Positions 63,385 to 64,000 of a DNA stretch of 64,000 nt are shown one piece after another; the first letter of the stretch is position 1, and every line of letters starts with the position of its first letter. The notes below the pieces were generated by a model, which saw nothing but the letters and a program-made list of their open reading frames with translations, ran no database searches and was not told where the DNA came from. The position numbers and the translations under genes are program-made. The DNA is from Spirochaetales bacterium (GTDB lineage: Bacteria; Spirochaetota; Spirochaetia; UBA9216), in the NCBI GenBank assembly GCA_016342585.1, contig JAEINK010000003.1:62001-126000 (forward strand), given 5' to 3'.

Positions 63385-64000
63385 ATGAAGAAAGGATTAA
63401 TCACTTTAATCGTTCTGGCACTGTGTGCAGGACTCGTTTTTGCTGGTGGAAAACAGGAAGACACCGCTTCTGCTGATGGCAAGATTCATCTTACAGCTTA
63501 TTTTCAGGTAGACCCGGCAAATCCTCAGTCAACCGGTTACAACGAAGTAGTAAAGGCTTTTCAGGCTCAGAATCCGGATATCGAAATTGAGTTCGAATAT
63601 GCAACGGGTGAAGCATTTCATCAGAAATTTCAGGCAATGGCTGCTTCGAAGCAGATTCCTGACCTGTTTACAACCTATGTTGGAAAGCGAACGGCCTATA
63701 TTACAGAGACAGGGATGGTCATGGATTTAAGATCATATGTAGACGATTCCTTTAAAAACAGTTTTAATCCCGCTGCATGGTCTCCCCAGGGCCCGAATGG
63801 TGAAATCTATACTATCCCGCCAAGTATGGCCGTTTGCCATGTGATGTATGCCAATACGGCAATCCTTGATGAATTGGGCCTTAGCCCGGCAGATACCTAT
63901 GATGAACTTCTTCTTCAGGCTGATGTAATTAAAGCTGGTGGGTACTATCCTGTTTCCATGGGAAATAAGGACCAGTGGGTTGTGAATTCCTGGTTGTTGA
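63385..64000 (+). CDS. Sugar ABC transporter substrate-binding protein (partial)
   Basis: The first 205 residues of a family 1 extracellular solute-binding protein; the rest lies beyond the window. The signal peptide ends LVFAGGKQED, an SPase I-type end common in spirochaete binding proteins rather than a lipobox. The mature start LTAYFQVDPANPQSTGYNEVV (in part) and FQAMAASKQIPDLFT belong to the carbohydrate-binding group. Permease genes are expected downstream; the orphan ATPase at 41682 could energise them. The ribosome site is AAGGAGAAGG. Confidence 0.9.
   Translation, partial: MKKGLITLIVLALCAGLVFAGGKQEDTASADGKIHLTAYFQVDPANPQSTGYNEVVKAFQAQNPDIEIEFEYATGEAFHQKFQAMAASKQIPDLFTTYVGKRTAYITETGMVMDLRSYVDDSFKNSFNPAAWSPQGPNGEIYTIPPSMAVCHVMYANTAILDELGLSPADTYDELLLQADVIKAGGYYPVSMGNKDQWVVNSWLL

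Overview
The window looks like the chromosome of a free-living member of the Spirochaetota (Spirochaetaceae-like). The evidence is an EF-G of the spirochaete/mitochondrial mtEFG1 type, large proteins of families I associate with spirochaetes (DUF5312 and DUF4954 types), many spirochaete-style lipoproteins, an SPase I signal peptide ending in FAGGKQE on a sugar-binding protein, and an OmpA domain lacking the diaminopimelate-binding Asp, which suits ornithine-type peptidoglycan. I see no rRNA, tRNA, insertion sequence, prophage or CRISPR array. Coding density is very high, and many genes overlap by 1-14 bases in operons of two to five genes. Genus and species cannot be fixed from sequence alone.

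Layout. 1-6.7 kb: the end of a degenerate DEAD-box/DbpA-domain protein, exported proteins (OmpA-like, lipoprotein, PPC-repeat), a cysteine desulfurase with a possible broken downstream gene, and a purine phosphoribosyltransferase. 6.7-12.8 kb: a giant 7TM/pseudokinase/receiver/adenylate cyclase signalling protein, a DUF72 protein, an unknown gene and ornithine carbamoyltransferase behind an ArgR-type operator. 13-18 kb: EF-G with a co-transcribed P-loop protein, an orphan protein built from the C-terminal winged helices of SelB, and RNase D. 18-22 kb: a run of short-spaced genes for a D,D-carboxypeptidase, alkyladenine glycosylase, O-methyltransferase, a disulfide-less flavoprotein and a nucleoside phosphorylase. 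22-26 kb: an XRE-cupin regulator/leuC/leuD/M20 amidohydrolase operon. 26-33.7 kb: an endonuclease/phosphatase-fold lipoprotein, DUF554, AraC-GyrI regulator, homoserine dehydrogenase, a D-2-hydroxyacid dehydrogenase, and pgl-zwf. 34-38.7 kb: a two-component system and the proline operon proC-proA-proB. 38.7-50 kb: a PD-(D/E)XK-like protein, TetR, two radical-SAM enzymes, an orphan sugar-ABC ATPase, a peptidase-S74 exported protein, a GntR-LacI hybrid regulator facing an orphan solute-binding lipoprotein, VanZ and QueG. 50-57 kb: the DUF5312/DUF4954 pair, a HAD phosphatase and a NarL-type two-component system. 57-64 kb: a GH130 mannosyl-glucose phosphorylase with its LacI regulator, an amino-acid module (cation symporter, Asp/Glu-type racemase, PLP dehydratase), thioredoxin and the start of a sugar ABC transporter.

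How the parts fit. The physiology is that of a sugar- and amino-acid-using heterotroph: oxidative pentose phosphate entry, beta-mannan oligosaccharide phosphorolysis, ABC sugar uptake, and proline, homoserine and ornithine metabolism. The points I find most worth pursuing are the stand-alone SelB winged-helix protein, the degenerate helicase and degenerate histidine kinase that have kept only their RNA-binding or output domains, the EF-G/P-loop pair, the racemase that seems to start at CTG, the OmpA Asp-to-Ala change, and several well-formed operators. I did not find a clearly new defence or mobile system.
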